The notes beneath the pieces were generated by a model. It searched no databases. It had not been told where the DNA came from and saw nothing but the letters and a program-made list of their open reading frames with translations. This document shows, one piece after another, positions 1-9,594 of a DNA stretch of 64,000 bases. The stretch lies in contig NZ_KB849557.1 in the NCBI RefSeq assembly GCF_000368585.1, forward strand, positions 150,500 to 214,499, given 5' to 3'. The stretch's first letter is position 1. Every line of letters begins with the position of its first letter. The DNA is from Acinetobacter venetianus RAG-1 = CIP 110063. GTDB lineage: Bacteria > Pseudomonadota > Gammaproteobacteria > Pseudomonadales > Moraxellaceae. The position numbers and the translations under genes were made by a program.

Positions 1-5
1 TTAAG

Positions 6-82
6 TGGCGCAGCGGACGGGGCTCGAACCCGCGACCCCCGGCGTGACAGGCCGGTATTCTAACCAACTGAACTACCGCTGC
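6..82 (-). tRNA. tRNA-Asp (anticodon GTC)
   Basis: Read on the minus strand, the segment folds as a complete 77-nt tRNA: acceptor GCAGCGG pairs with CCGCTGC, followed by discriminator G and an encoded CCA. The D-arm contains AGTTCAGTTGGTTAGA, the anticodon loop CCTGTCACG carries GTC, and the T-arm contains GGTTCGAGCC. GTC decodes Asp GAC/GAT. It lies 23 nt downstream of tRNA-Val and is probably co-transcribed with it; more tRNAs may lie beyond the window edge. Confidence 0.96.
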
Positions 83-105
83 ACTTGAGTCTTAACGTAA
101 AGGCT

Positions 106-181
106 TGGTGGGCGCTGACGGGATCGAACCGCCGACATTCTGCTTGTAAGGCAGACGCTCTACCAACTGAGCTAAGCGCCC
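106..181 (-). tRNA. tRNA-Val (anticodon TAC)
   Basis: A 76-nt tRNA on the minus strand. Acceptor GGGCGCT pairs with AGCGCCC, and CCA is encoded. The anticodon loop CCTTACAAG holds TAC (Val GTA/GTG), and the T-arm contains GGTTCGATCC. It is the first gene of the tRNA unit at the left edge and sits directly behind a near-consensus promoter. Confidence 0.97.
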
Positions 182-208
182 TTAACGTCTTCATCGTTTG
201 TGAGGTGC

Positions 209-236
209 ATTATAGAGAATCTTTACAGCCTGTCAA
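209..236 (-). promoter_or_regulatory. Sigma-70 promoter of the tRNA-Val/tRNA-Asp unit
   Basis: On the minus strand there is a perfect -35 TTGACA (231-236) and a perfect -10 TATAAT (209-214), with a 16-nt spacer. The first tRNA starts about 28 nt further on, as expected for a stable RNA promoter with a short 5' leader. Confidence 0.85.
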
Positions 237-332
237 ACGCTTTTCCCAATCTTTTCCTAAAAAAGCGTACGAATGATTAAAAAATAAGTAATTCTTTGAA
301 AAAACCGATATTTCCGTATTTTATTTAAGCAC

Positions 333-854
333 TTATTTCCATTTTAGAACTTCCTTTTCTAACGAATGTTCAGAAATATAGACCAAGGCATCTTCAGAAA
401 TGAGATCAAACAACTCGATAATTTCGTCATTCTTCATTCTGATACAACCATGCGACATTGGAATTCCCATTGGTTCAGTATCAGGAGTACCATGAATATA
501 GATATATCGTTTAAATGTATCGCATCCCTCTCCGTGATTGAAACCCTGCTCTAAACCATCTAGCCATAAAATACGAGATAAAATCCAATCTCTTTGAGGG
601 AATTGTTGAGCAAGTTGCTGGTCATAAACTTCGCCTGTCGGCTGACGTGCAATGAATACTGAGTTTTGTGGAGCATTTTCACCAACTTTCTGAGCAACTC
701 GATGCCATCCGCGTGGGGTTTTCCCACTATTTTCTTGTTCTCCAATACCATTTTTGCCAGATGAGATCACATAAAACTTATTATGTTTAGGTAAACTTAA
801 AGTTTGTTGTGCTAAATCAATAACAACATCTGCTTGCTCAAGTGTATACGCCAT
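333..854 (-). CDS. elsL: Cytosolic YkuD-domain L,D-carboxypeptidase/transpeptidase, ElsL (LdtK)-like
   Basis: The 173-aa product is almost entirely a YkuD (L,D-transpeptidase) domain. The catalytic signature is clear: His121 in IHGTP, then SHGCIRM with nucleophile Cys137 and Arg139. There is no signal peptide or membrane segment, which is odd for an L,D-transpeptidase because the usual substrate is periplasmic peptidoglycan. In Acinetobacter a signal-less YkuD protein (ElsL/LdtK) is known to act in the cytosol as an L,D-carboxypeptidase in murein recycling, trimming tetrapeptides and affecting beta-lactam susceptibility. Assignment to that protein rests on size, missing signal and genus. It is a single gene transcribed toward the tRNAs. 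A periplasmic L,D-transpeptidase is the less likely alternative. Confidence 0.72.
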   Translation of the reverse strand: MAYTLEQADVVIDLAQQTLSLPKHNKFYVISSGKNGIGEQENSGKTPRGWHRVAQKVGENAPQNSVFIARQPTGEVYDQQLAQQFPQRDWILSRILWLDGLEQGFNHGEGCDTFKRYIYIHGTPDTEPMGIPMSHGCIRMKNDEIIELFDLISEDALVYISEHSLEKEVLKWK

Positions 855-983
855 TTTTATCTCGGTATTAGATGAATCCTATTATTTGATCATAGCGTAT
901 TCTCTATTTCTTGTATTTTTCAGTAGTTTTTGTTTTCTACTTAAAATATTCAAATAGACAGCGTTTACTATATGCCTAAATAA

Positions 984-1361
984 TCAGTAAATGTCCTTTT
1001 CCTGACGTGGTTCAGGACGCATCCATAGCCAGACAGCAACTATAAACATAGTGACATCAGTAAAGATTTTGACAAGAAATGGAGCATTGGTAAACAGCAT
1101 TAAAATGCCGCTCAACAGCATCATAATACTTGCAATCCACTTAGCTTTACGTGGAACAGTCCCATTTTCACGCCAGTTACGCAATGTCGGTCCGTATTTA
1201 GGATGATTCAATAACCAAGCATCCATTTGAGGCCATCCCTTAGATGCGGCCCATGCGGCTAAAATAAGAAAGACTGTTGTTGGCATTCCTGGCAATATCG
1301 CGCCAATAATTCCTAGCGTAATAAAAATTACAACTAGACTCCGCCAAAACAAAGTTTTCAT
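984..1361 (-). CDS. YbaN-like DUF454 inner-membrane protein
   Basis: A 125-aa protein with three hydrophobic stretches (about residues 8-38 as one or two passes, then about 75-92 and 95-113). The DUF454/YbaN hallmark is present: an N-terminal hydrophobic segment with GAILPGMPTTVF, followed by WPQMDAWLLNHPKYGP. The family is a widespread inner-membrane protein of unknown function. It is divergent from the DUF1853 gene, with a shared 98-bp upstream region. Confidence 0.85.
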   Translation of the reverse strand: MKTLFWRSLVVIFITLGIIGAILPGMPTTVFLILAAWAASKGWPQMDAWLLNHPKYGPTLRNWRENGTVPRKAKWIASIMMLLSGILMLFTNAPFLVKIFTDVTMFIVAVWLWMRPEPRQEKDIY

Positions 1362-1459
1362 TTAGCAATTAACCAATACGTCAACACAAGCATGCTAGTA
1401 TAAAGTGTTTTTTATCTGCTTTCTTAAACTTAGCTTGCTTATTTCTGTGATTGGGTTAA

Positions 1460-2323
1460 ATGATGACTAAAGCTGTTGCTTATTTTGAACCTTGGTTACA
1501 GTTTAAAACCCCTATCGTTAGACAACTCGCTTTTAGTATCGCCAGTCCGAGCATTTTGGCAAAGCTCCCACAAGAATTAATAATAAAAAATGCTTTTGAG
1601 CTGCATAATTCTACGCACTGGCAATCACTTTATCAAAAGTATGAACCTCGCTTATTCGAACTTGATCTTTCCCCCCAGCCTTTGATTGACTTTCTCGCTA
1701 GACTTAAAAGTACTCGTTTGGGCTTACGTTTTGAAAATTTATTATGGTTTTGGTTGCTTGATAGTGATTACCACCATTATCAATTACTTGGACATAGTAT
1801 TCAGATCATTTCTGGCGCGATAACACTAGGAGAGCTGGATTTTTTGGTATTAAATCAAAAGACTCAACAAATTGAGCATTGGGAAGTTGCTTTAAAATAT
1901 TATTTGGGGGAATGTAAATTAAATTTAGCAGAATGGTATGGCCTCAACCGTGAAGACACTCTCAACAGAAAGCTAAAACATTTCACTGAACGTCAGTTTC
2001 AATTTTCAGAAGCAAATAACCACATCATTCAACGAAAATTTGCTGTGATGAAAGGTCAACTTTATTTACCTACTAGATATAACATTGCAAGAGCGCACCT
2101 TCCGGAATGGATAAATTCAGAACGACGCTTAGGTCGTTGGGGAACTCACCTCCCTCAAACAGATTATCATCGTTTGCAACGCCCTGAATGGTTATGTCCG
2201 AATCAAAATTTGAGTTCTGAATCAGCAAAATGGTGGACTGATGGTCTGTACTACGCCCCTATGAATGAGTCTCAATATTATATGTTTCGAACCTCAAGAC
2301 TTACGTCATTAAATTCAGCTTAA
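1460..2323 (+). CDS. DUF1853 family protein
   Basis: A 287-aa soluble protein that fits DUF1853, a proteobacterial family of unknown function. Visible family features are an N-terminal TPIVRQLAFSIASPSIL region, a central acidic GELDFLVLN stretch and EHWEVALKYYL. The xGELDFL...xEVAxK arrangement resembles a nuclease-like PD-(D/E)XK core, but that is inference from pattern only. There is no signal peptide. The start is one of two tandem ATG codons. Confidence 0.8.
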   Translation: MMTKAVAYFEPWLQFKTPIVRQLAFSIASPSILAKLPQELIIKNAFELHNSTHWQSLYQKYEPRLFELDLSPQPLIDFLARLKSTRLGLRFENLLWFWLLDSDYHHYQLLGHSIQIISGAITLGELDFLVLNQKTQQIEHWEVALKYYLGECKLNLAEWYGLNREDTLNRKLKHFTERQFQFSEANNHIIQRKFAVMKGQLYLPTRYNIARAHLPEWINSERRLGRWGTHLPQTDYHRLQRPEWLCPNQNLSSESAKWWTDGLYYAPMNESQYYMFRTSRLTSLNSA

Positions 2324-2441
2324 ATGAAGATTTGTTTGTGAAGTAACAATTCATAACACATCTACCAATAAACCATCATGTTCATTTTCTAGTACTTTTT
2401 TTAGTCTCTAAGAACATCATAATTACATTTAAACGGAGAAG

Positions 2442-2585
2442 ATGATGAAAAAAATCTTAGTTGCTTCGATCATGACCGCTTTTGTATTGACTGGTTGTAA
2501 TACCTTTAAGGGTTTTGGGCAGGATGTGTCTAAAGCAGGTGATAAAGTTACTCAAACTGCTGAAAAAACTCAGGATAAAATGTAA
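2442..2585 (+). CDS. Entericidin-like small lipoprotein
   Basis: A 47-aa ORF starting MMKKILVASIMTAF, preceded by the ribosome binding site CGGAGAAG. The signal peptide ends in a lipobox (LTGC, Cys19), so the mature form is about 29 residues and lipid-anchored. The mature part (NTFKGFGQDVSKAGDK...) matches the entericidin EcnA/EcnB family, GxGxDxxxAGxxI-type short helices. Entericidins are stress-related envelope lipoproteins, EcnB acting as a bacteriolytic toxin in enterics. No paired antidote gene is visible next to it, so it is probably the stand-alone version common in non-enterics. Confidence 0.85.
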   Translation: MMKKILVASIMTAFVLTGCNTFKGFGQDVSKAGDKVTQTAEKTQDKM

Positions 2586-2658
2586 TTTTTTAGAACAACC
2601 TCCACAAAACCTTATCTAGACATAGATAAGGTTTAATTTGACATACCTTTCTCAGTGA

Positions 2659-3849
<1,191 letters not shown>

Positions 3850-3858
3850 AATTAAGTA

Positions 3859-3886
3859 AAAAAGGAACTCAAATGAGTTCCTTTTT
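3859..3886. terminator. Bidirectional terminator between dapE and the chp operon
   Basis: Perfect 12-bp stem AAAAAGGAACTC / GAGTTCCTTTTT with an AAAT loop. U-tracts form on both strands, so it serves dapE (plus) and the end of the pil/chp operon (minus). Confidence 0.9.
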
Positions 3887-3888
3887 TA

Positions 3889-4344
3889 CTATAAACCAAG
3901 CTTTTTTTGTATATTTTGCAAATCTGGGACATAAAACTGTTTATCCCCCATTTTCACATATTTAAAGACATTCTGATCAGCAATATCCCGCTCTTCATCT
4001 ACAATCTCAGAAATACGCAATCGAATCGATTCAGGCATTTCATTACAAACTAAAGCAAAGCGTTCTGAAACGTCATCGCCCTCAATAACTAATGCAACCC
4101 CTTGCTGCTCACTCGGATCATTCACAGAAAAAACAGGAAGCTTTAAATCATGCCACTCGATATAGTCCGCATCGGTTTGAGTATCCATTGCGGACAAAAC
4201 AATATTCTGTGGCAGTAACATTGGCACATTTTGATGACACTCAATAATATAAGCATCAATAAATCCAGTAGAAACTGTAATTAAATGCTGCAACTCTTGC
4301 TGGTCAATTTGACCTAATGTTGAGTTAGCGCTCTTTTTAGCCAT
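3889..4344 (-). CDS. CheW-like protein at the end of the pil-chp operon (ChpC-like)
   Basis: A 151-aa soluble protein starting 13 nt after the chpA stop, so it is the last gene of the chemosensory operon. Two hydrophobic beta-rich blocks (IDAYIIECHQNVPMLLP... and GVALVIEGDDVSERFALV) and the acidic IVDEERDIAD stretch resemble a diverged CheW fold. Pseudomonas has a second CheW, ChpC, in the equivalent system, so a ChpC-like adaptor is my best guess. Sequence resemblance is weak, and an Acinetobacter-specific accessory protein remains possible. Confidence 0.55.
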   Translation of the reverse strand: MAKKSANSTLGQIDQQELQHLITVSTGFIDAYIIECHQNVPMLLPQNIVLSAMDTQTDADYIEWHDLKLPVFSVNDPSEQQGVALVIEGDDVSERFALVCNEMPESIRLRISEIVDEERDIADQNVFKYVKMGDKQFYVPDLQNIQKKLGL

Positions 4345-4357
4345 TATTATTCACCTC

Positions 4358-7300
4358 TTAGCGCACTGCCAGTAAACTTTCAATATTTTCCAAGAGAGCT
4401 TCTTCTTGGAATGGTTTACCCATGTACTGACTTACACCTAATGACAATGCTCGCTCACGATGTTTCTCACCTGTACGTGAGGTAATCATGATAATTGGCA
4501 AGTCTCGATGTAACTCATGATGTCGAACAAGGTTTGTAACCTCGAAACCATCCATTCGTGGCATTTCAATATCAAGCAACATCAAATCTGGTTTAATGGT
4601 TTCGAGTTGCTCCATCGCATCCACACCATCTTTAGCAGTAACCACATCATAACCTTGTCGTTCCAACAAGCGAGATGTAACTTTACGTACCGTTACTGAG
4701 TCATCGACGATCATAATCAAGCGACGCTCATCATAACGATGTTTAGTATAGGTCTCATCAGCTTGTTTGCTACGATGAGTTGACTGCGCTTGACGTGCAA
4801 TATTTTGACCATCCAAGATCAAACATACTTGACCATCACCAAGAATCGTTGCACCTGCAATTACACCAATGCTTGAGAATTGTTGGCCGATTGGTTTCAC
4901 TACAATTTGTCCACGTGAACCAATTAATTGATCAACCAACAGCGCGGTCGTTTGCCCTTGAGCACCTTTAACCAACAGAACTGGCAATGAATGCACGATA
5001 CCACTCAAACGAGGAATTGGCTGTCCCGCAACGAATTCAGACAAGTAACGTAAACGGTAATTTTCCTGATCGATTTTGAAATAGTCTTCTTTACTCTCAA
5101 AATATTGCTCTAGTGCAGCAGGTGAAATACGGACAATACGGTCAATTTGCGCCAATGGGAATGCAAATTGTTGATCGCCAGCTTTTACCATCAAGGCATC
5201 ACTTACTGCTACCGTAGTTGGAACTCGAATAGTAAATGTTGTACCTTTACCTAATTTTGAGTCAACACTGACGTGACCACCTAGCGCCTTAATATCACTT
5301 TGAACCACATCAAGACCAACACCACGCCCTGAAATTTGGGTTACTTGAGCCGCGGTACTAAAGCCTGGATGGAAAATAAATTGTAGAATTTCTTCTTGAT
5401 CAAGCTTTTGATCTTTAGTCATAAGACCAGTTTGAATTGCTTTCTGCTTGATTCGGCTAACATCAATCCCTTTACCATCATCACTGAATGTCACAACAAC
5501 ATCAGTACCTTGACGACCAATATTTAAAACAATACTACCCGTTTCTGGCTTATTGGCTTTCAAACGATTTTCACGATCTTCAATACCATGGTCAATCGCA
5601 TTACGCAGCATGTGTTCGAATGGTGCAACCAATTTTTCAAGAATACTACGATCCAACTCGCCTTCAGTATTATTAACAATTAAGTCCGTTGGTCGATTCA
5701 ACGTTGATGCCGTTTGGCGTACGATACGCTGTAAACGAGGTAACAATCTAGAGAATGGGACCAAGCGAGTACGCATTAAACTTTCTTGAATTTCAGCCTG
5801 AATACGCGACTGTTGTAATAACAAGCCTTCGGTATCACGAATCTTTTCAGATAAGGTTGTTTTAAAGTCGACCAAATCCGATGCTGATTCAGCTAACGAT
5901 TTCGACAACTGATTTAAAGAAGAATATTGATCCATTTCTAATGGGTCAAAGTCTTCATAGCGCGAGTTTTCACCGCCATGACGTGCAATAATCTGACTTT
6001 CCAATTCGCCTTCCATACGGCGCAACTGATCAGCCAAACGTTTAATCGCAAGCTCCATTTCCGTTAACGTGCCGCCCAGCTGACCTAAGTCCATTTCGAT
6101 ACGTGAACGGTTAATTGCATTCTCACCTGATAAGTCAATCATCTTTTCAATGACATCAGCTGAGACACGAATCATCTCATTGTTTTGCTCAACCCGCTCA
6201 GAGCTTTCCCACTCACCCAACATTGAAGGTGGCTCTGTACCATCTCCCTGAACAAACTCCATAGTATATTCAGGCGTAAAGATATCTTTGGCTGATAGTT
6301 TTTGTGGTAATTGCGCAGAAACATCCACAAACTCCATCTTCTCCAAACTTTGTTTTAATCCATCAAAGTTTGCATATTGGCGTTTAAAGATTGCATCGCT
6401 TAACCAAGCAAAGGCTGTGTTTAATAAATTATCGTAAACATTCGAATTGAAATGGTGCACACCAAACTGCTCGAATGCATTTTCTAAATGATATGCAATG
6501 ATCGCAATTGCATCCAACTCAGCCATTCGTGCGCCACCTTTTAAACTGTGGGCATTACGCTGAAGTTGTAATAACAAACTACGATTACTACGTTGATCAA
6601 ACCATTGTTTTAATAAGCTCTGAGCTTGTTCAAGTAACTCAGCAGCTTCTTCTAAGAAAGTCTCTTCAACTAGAGAGCGAACTTCATCATCAGCATGTAG
6701 AGATTCCGTTTCTTGAGTCGTATCTACCGATATAGAACTTTCTTCTATTTCAGGCTGTTCGATTGGTTCTACGACTTCAAACGTAGTTTGCTCTGATGGC
6801 GGCTCAATTATCTCCGCCTGCGGCTCAACAAGTTCAATTTCCTCTGCCTCACCCTCTACCACATCAGCATGAGTAACAGGTCTGCTCGGTTGTTGGATCA
6901 ATTCCAAGACATGTGTTGACGGATAGTCAACCTGCTGGTCTCGAATGATTTGAATACGATCAGCGATATCATCCTGAACTAAACGAATTAAACCAATTAA
7001 CTGCGGTGAAGGCTGCAACTGTTGGTTAATCAACTTCTCGTAAATCGTTTCAAGTTCATGCGCGATTAAGCCAATATGACGTGCCTGAATCATATTTGCA
7101 CCACCCTTTAAGGTATGCAAATAACGCATCAAATTCTTTAATGCATCCGTATTTTGATAATTCGCGGTCCATAAATTGAGGTCTGAATCAATACCAGCCA
7201 ACAATTCATCTGCTTCATCAAGGAAAATATCCAGTAAATCAGGATCAAACTCACGATTAGATTCGCTTGAATTTAATAATTGCTTATCTAAAGCCAATTG

Positions 7301-9442
7301 AGATGCTTGATCTGCTGTATCAAAAGCAGAGGTTTGGGATAATGATAACTCTAAAGTCGGCAGCTCATCACCCACCGTAGTATTCAGATTAGAAGCAGTA
7401 AATTCTAGCTCGTTTCCAATACTGAGTTCATCAATAGCTGTTTCTTCTTCAACGAATGCTTCAGAAGTAGTTTGTACATCAACAGGAGTTTCCGAAGCAA
7501 CGCCTGTAGATTTACCTAAACCTGTTAAGACAGTCAGAATATGTGTTGATGGATAATCAACTTTTTGATCTCGTATGGTTTGAATCCGATCAGCAATATC
7601 ATCTTGTACTGCACGAATCACACGAATTAAATCAGGAGAAGCTTGTATTTGTTGATTGATTAACTTCTCATAAATGGTCTCTAACTCATGCGCGATTAAA
7701 CCGATGTGACGTGCCTGAATCATATTTGAACCACCTTTTAAGGTGTGCAAATAACGCATCAAGTTCTTAAGTGCATTAAGATTTTGATGATCGGCTGTCC
7801 AACTATTCAAATCATCATCAATACCAGACAACAATTCATCGGCTTCTTCAAGGAAAATATCTAATAAGTCAGGATCAAAATCTTTGTTAGATTCAGCAGA
7901 ATCAAGTAACTGTTTATCTCGTCTTAATTGAGCAGAGATATCATTTGATTCAACTGTATTCACATTTTGAGAAACAGCGTCCTCAACTACATCTGCACTC
8001 TGAGCTAGATGCAATGGTTCTGTAATTTTTTCAGCTTCTAAGGTTTCAACATTTTGCTGGGTAAATGAACTTAACTCATTTAACAAAAGTTCATGAGCTT
8101 TAGTTAAAGTGACACGTTGGCCAGCAGCTAGCGTATCAAACAACTGAATAAAGTACTGATGTACTTGATGATATAAATCAAATGCATAATCAAGATTCAA
8201 CAAGTTTGGCTTGAACAATAAATCTTGATAGCTTGATCGCATTAAACTCGTGTATTGATACATCCCAATCGTCGCATGATGATGGGTATGCTGTAGCAAA
8301 AGCTCTGTTTGCTGACTTAAAGACTGAATGTATTGAGGAAATTCATTACGAGCACGTTTTTCAAAATCAAACTCAACATCTAATAAATCATTGATATTCA
8401 ATTCTAATAACTGAGAGACAAGTCCCTGCGGACGAACAGCATCTCCAAGTTTTTCTTCCAATTGGAAGTCGTAACTATCCCATGCAGCATTAAAAGTATT
8501 ATAAATTTGATCAAGCTGCTCTTGGACACCTTCTTGCTTCAAGGTATGTAAATAGTCACGAACAAACTGAGCATAATTTGTAAGAAGCGCTGTTTCGTCA
8601 GAACTAGAATCCAGATCATCTTGCAACAAGGTTTTAAATAAGTTTTCTACTTTGGAACTTGCTTCAAATACTTGATCAACATGCGCCATAGCTGAACTAC
8701 CACGCAATGTATGTAACGCACGAATCAAAGTATTATAGTTGTCGTTGGTTGGACGCTCATTTATCAAGAACTGATCAATTGTAGCTAAATGGTCCTCTGC
8801 TTCCTCCAAGAAAATAGCAAGAGTTTCTTTAATGAGAACATCATCCACCTGATCTTCGCTATCAAAGTCAGCAGCCTCTACGTGCTCAACTTCGGCAGTA
8901 ATATCTTCTGCAAAAACATCTTCAAGATCTGTTGAGACTGTTTCACTATTCAGTGTATTTGCTAATTGTAATAATTCAGCTAACGCTGGTTCAGGGCTAT
9001 GCTGTTGTTGTAATTGTTGTCCTAAAAGAACCAATGGCTTTAGATTAATTTGATGCTTTTGAACCGATTTAAAATCTTGGAAAAGTTTAAAATGATACAC
9101 ATTGAAAATCGCTTGGACATATTGCTGAATTTCGCTGTTTAATGGAAGTGTGCCAGCAAGTACTCTATTAAGAGTATCTTCAACCGTCCAAGCCAATTCA
9201 CCAGAAGACTTCGCACCCACCATGCGACCAGAGCCTTTTAGCGTATGGAAGTGACGACGGACATCTGTCAACACATCTGGCTGATTCGGTTGCTCGATCC
9301 ATTGAGCCAATAAAGGTTCTAACTCAACAAAAATCTCTTCTAACTCTTCGATAAAAATTTCGAGAATTTCTGAGTCTTGTTCAAGATAACTATCTTCAGG
9401 AAGCGTCATCGTTTCAACTAACGTTTTTAATATTTCTTTCAT
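4358..9442 (-). CDS. chpA: Hybrid chemotaxis histidine kinase of the type IV pilus system
   Basis: A 1694-aa CheA-type hybrid kinase. Five Hpt domains are visible by their H-x-L-[KR]-G motifs at His66, His244, His566, His776 and His965. A CheA dimerisation region (DLSGENAINRSR, near 1105) follows, then a GHKL ATPase (NAIDHGIED, DDGKGID, GRGVGLDVV, roughly 1230-1400), a CheW-like domain (about 1410-1550) and a C-terminal receiver (DDSVTVRK, phospho-acceptor Asp1624 in LLDIEMP). It phosphorylates PilG/PilH and controls pilus extension and retraction. Pseudomonas ChpA is longer with more Xpt/Hpt modules. Two of the Hpt modules here are near-identical copies. It is the fifth gene of the pilG operon. 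Confidence 0.95.
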   Translation of the reverse strand: MKEILKTLVETMTLPEDSYLEQDSEILEIFIEELEEIFVELEPLLAQWIEQPNQPDVLTDVRRHFHTLKGSGRMVGAKSSGELAWTVEDTLNRVLAGTLPLNSEIQQYVQAIFNVYHFKLFQDFKSVQKHQINLKPLVLLGQQLQQQHSPEPALAELLQLANTLNSETVSTDLEDVFAEDITAEVEHVEAADFDSEDQVDDVLIKETLAIFLEEAEDHLATIDQFLINERPTNDNYNTLIRALHTLRGSSAMAHVDQVFEASSKVENLFKTLLQDDLDSSSDETALLTNYAQFVRDYLHTLKQEGVQEQLDQIYNTFNAAWDSYDFQLEEKLGDAVRPQGLVSQLLELNINDLLDVEFDFEKRARNEFPQYIQSLSQQTELLLQHTHHHATIGMYQYTSLMRSSYQDLLFKPNLLNLDYAFDLYHQVHQYFIQLFDTLAAGQRVTLTKAHELLLNELSSFTQQNVETLEAEKITEPLHLAQSADVVEDAVSQNVNTVESNDISAQLRRDKQLLDSAESNKDFDPDLLDIFLEEADELLSGIDDDLNSWTADHQNLNALKNLMRYLHTLKGGSNMIQARHIGLIAHELETIYEKLINQQIQASPDLIRVIRAVQDDIADRIQTIRDQKVDYPSTHILTVLTGLGKSTGVASETPVDVQTTSEAFVEEETAIDELSIGNELEFTASNLNTTVGDELPTLELSLSQTSAFDTADQASQLALDKQLLNSSESNREFDPDLLDIFLDEADELLAGIDSDLNLWTANYQNTDALKNLMRYLHTLKGGANMIQARHIGLIAHELETIYEKLINQQLQPSPQLIGLIRLVQDDIADRIQIIRDQQVDYPSTHVLELIQQPSRPVTHADVVEGEAEEIELVEPQAEIIEPPSEQTTFEVVEPIEQPEIEESSISVDTTQETESLHADDEVRSLVEETFLEEAAELLEQAQSLLKQWFDQRSNRSLLLQLQRNAHSLKGGARMAELDAIAIIAYHLENAFEQFGVHHFNSNVYDNLLNTAFAWLSDAIFKRQYANFDGLKQSLEKMEFVDVSAQLPQKLSAKDIFTPEYTMEFVQGDGTEPPSMLGEWESSERVEQNNEMIRVSADVIEKMIDLSGENAINRSRIEMDLGQLGGTLTEMELAIKRLADQLRRMEGELESQIIARHGGENSRYEDFDPLEMDQYSSLNQLSKSLAESASDLVDFKTTLSEKIRDTEGLLLQQSRIQAEIQESLMRTRLVPFSRLLPRLQRIVRQTASTLNRPTDLIVNNTEGELDRSILEKLVAPFEHMLRNAIDHGIEDRENRLKANKPETGSIVLNIGRQGTDVVVTFSDDGKGIDVSRIKQKAIQTGLMTKDQKLDQEEILQFIFHPGFSTAAQVTQISGRGVGLDVVQSDIKALGGHVSVDSKLGKGTTFTIRVPTTVAVSDALMVKAGDQQFAFPLAQIDRIVRISPAALEQYFESKEDYFKIDQENYRLRYLSEFVAGQPIPRLSGIVHSLPVLLVKGAQGQTTALLVDQLIGSRGQIVVKPIGQQFSSIGVIAGATILGDGQVCLILDGQNIARQAQSTHRSKQADETYTKHRYDERRLIMIVDDSVTVRKVTSRLLERQGYDVVTAKDGVDAMEQLETIKPDLMLLDIEMPRMDGFEVTNLVRHHELHRDLPIIMITSRTGEKHRERALSLGVSQYMGKPFQEEALLENIESLLAVR
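6905..7918 (-). repeat. Internal duplication of an Hpt module in chpA
   Basis: Residues about 509-636 (nt 7535-7918) and 719-846 (nt 6905-7288) of ChpA are copies about 128 aa long, offset by exactly 210 codons. Long stretches are identical, including KNLMRYLHTLKGG and QARHIGLIAHELETIYEKLI. The linkers between them are unrelated Thr/Glu-rich sequence. This is a coding tandem duplication in which both phospho-His residues are kept. Confidence 0.9.
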
Positions 9443-9556
9443 AGCGGCTTCTTTCGTTTTTATCCACGAATTGTGGCTAAAAAATACGTTTATCTAACGC
9501 ACAAGATGTCTTTCCGTCGAATCCTCATCTTGCCGAGATAGTCTATATCTATACAA

Positions 9557-9587
9557 AAGGAAGGCAGATACCCCATCTACCCTCCTT
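9557..9587 (-). terminator. Hairpin with short U-tract between pilJ and chpA
   Basis: On the minus strand, 8 nt past the pilJ stop, AAGGAGGGTAGAT and ATCTGCCTTCCTT pair over 13 bp (two G-U wobbles) around a GGGGT loop, followed by TTTTG. It looks like a partial intrinsic terminator inside the operon that would lower chpA relative to pilGHIJ. The short U-run suggests incomplete termination. Confidence 0.6.
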
Positions 9588-9594
9588 TCTTGAC

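Noticed and set aside
85..276. Plus-strand 63-codon frame across the tRNA-Val region
   Set aside because: It is read through a complete tRNA gene on the other strand and its promoter; no ribosome binding site or protein resemblance.
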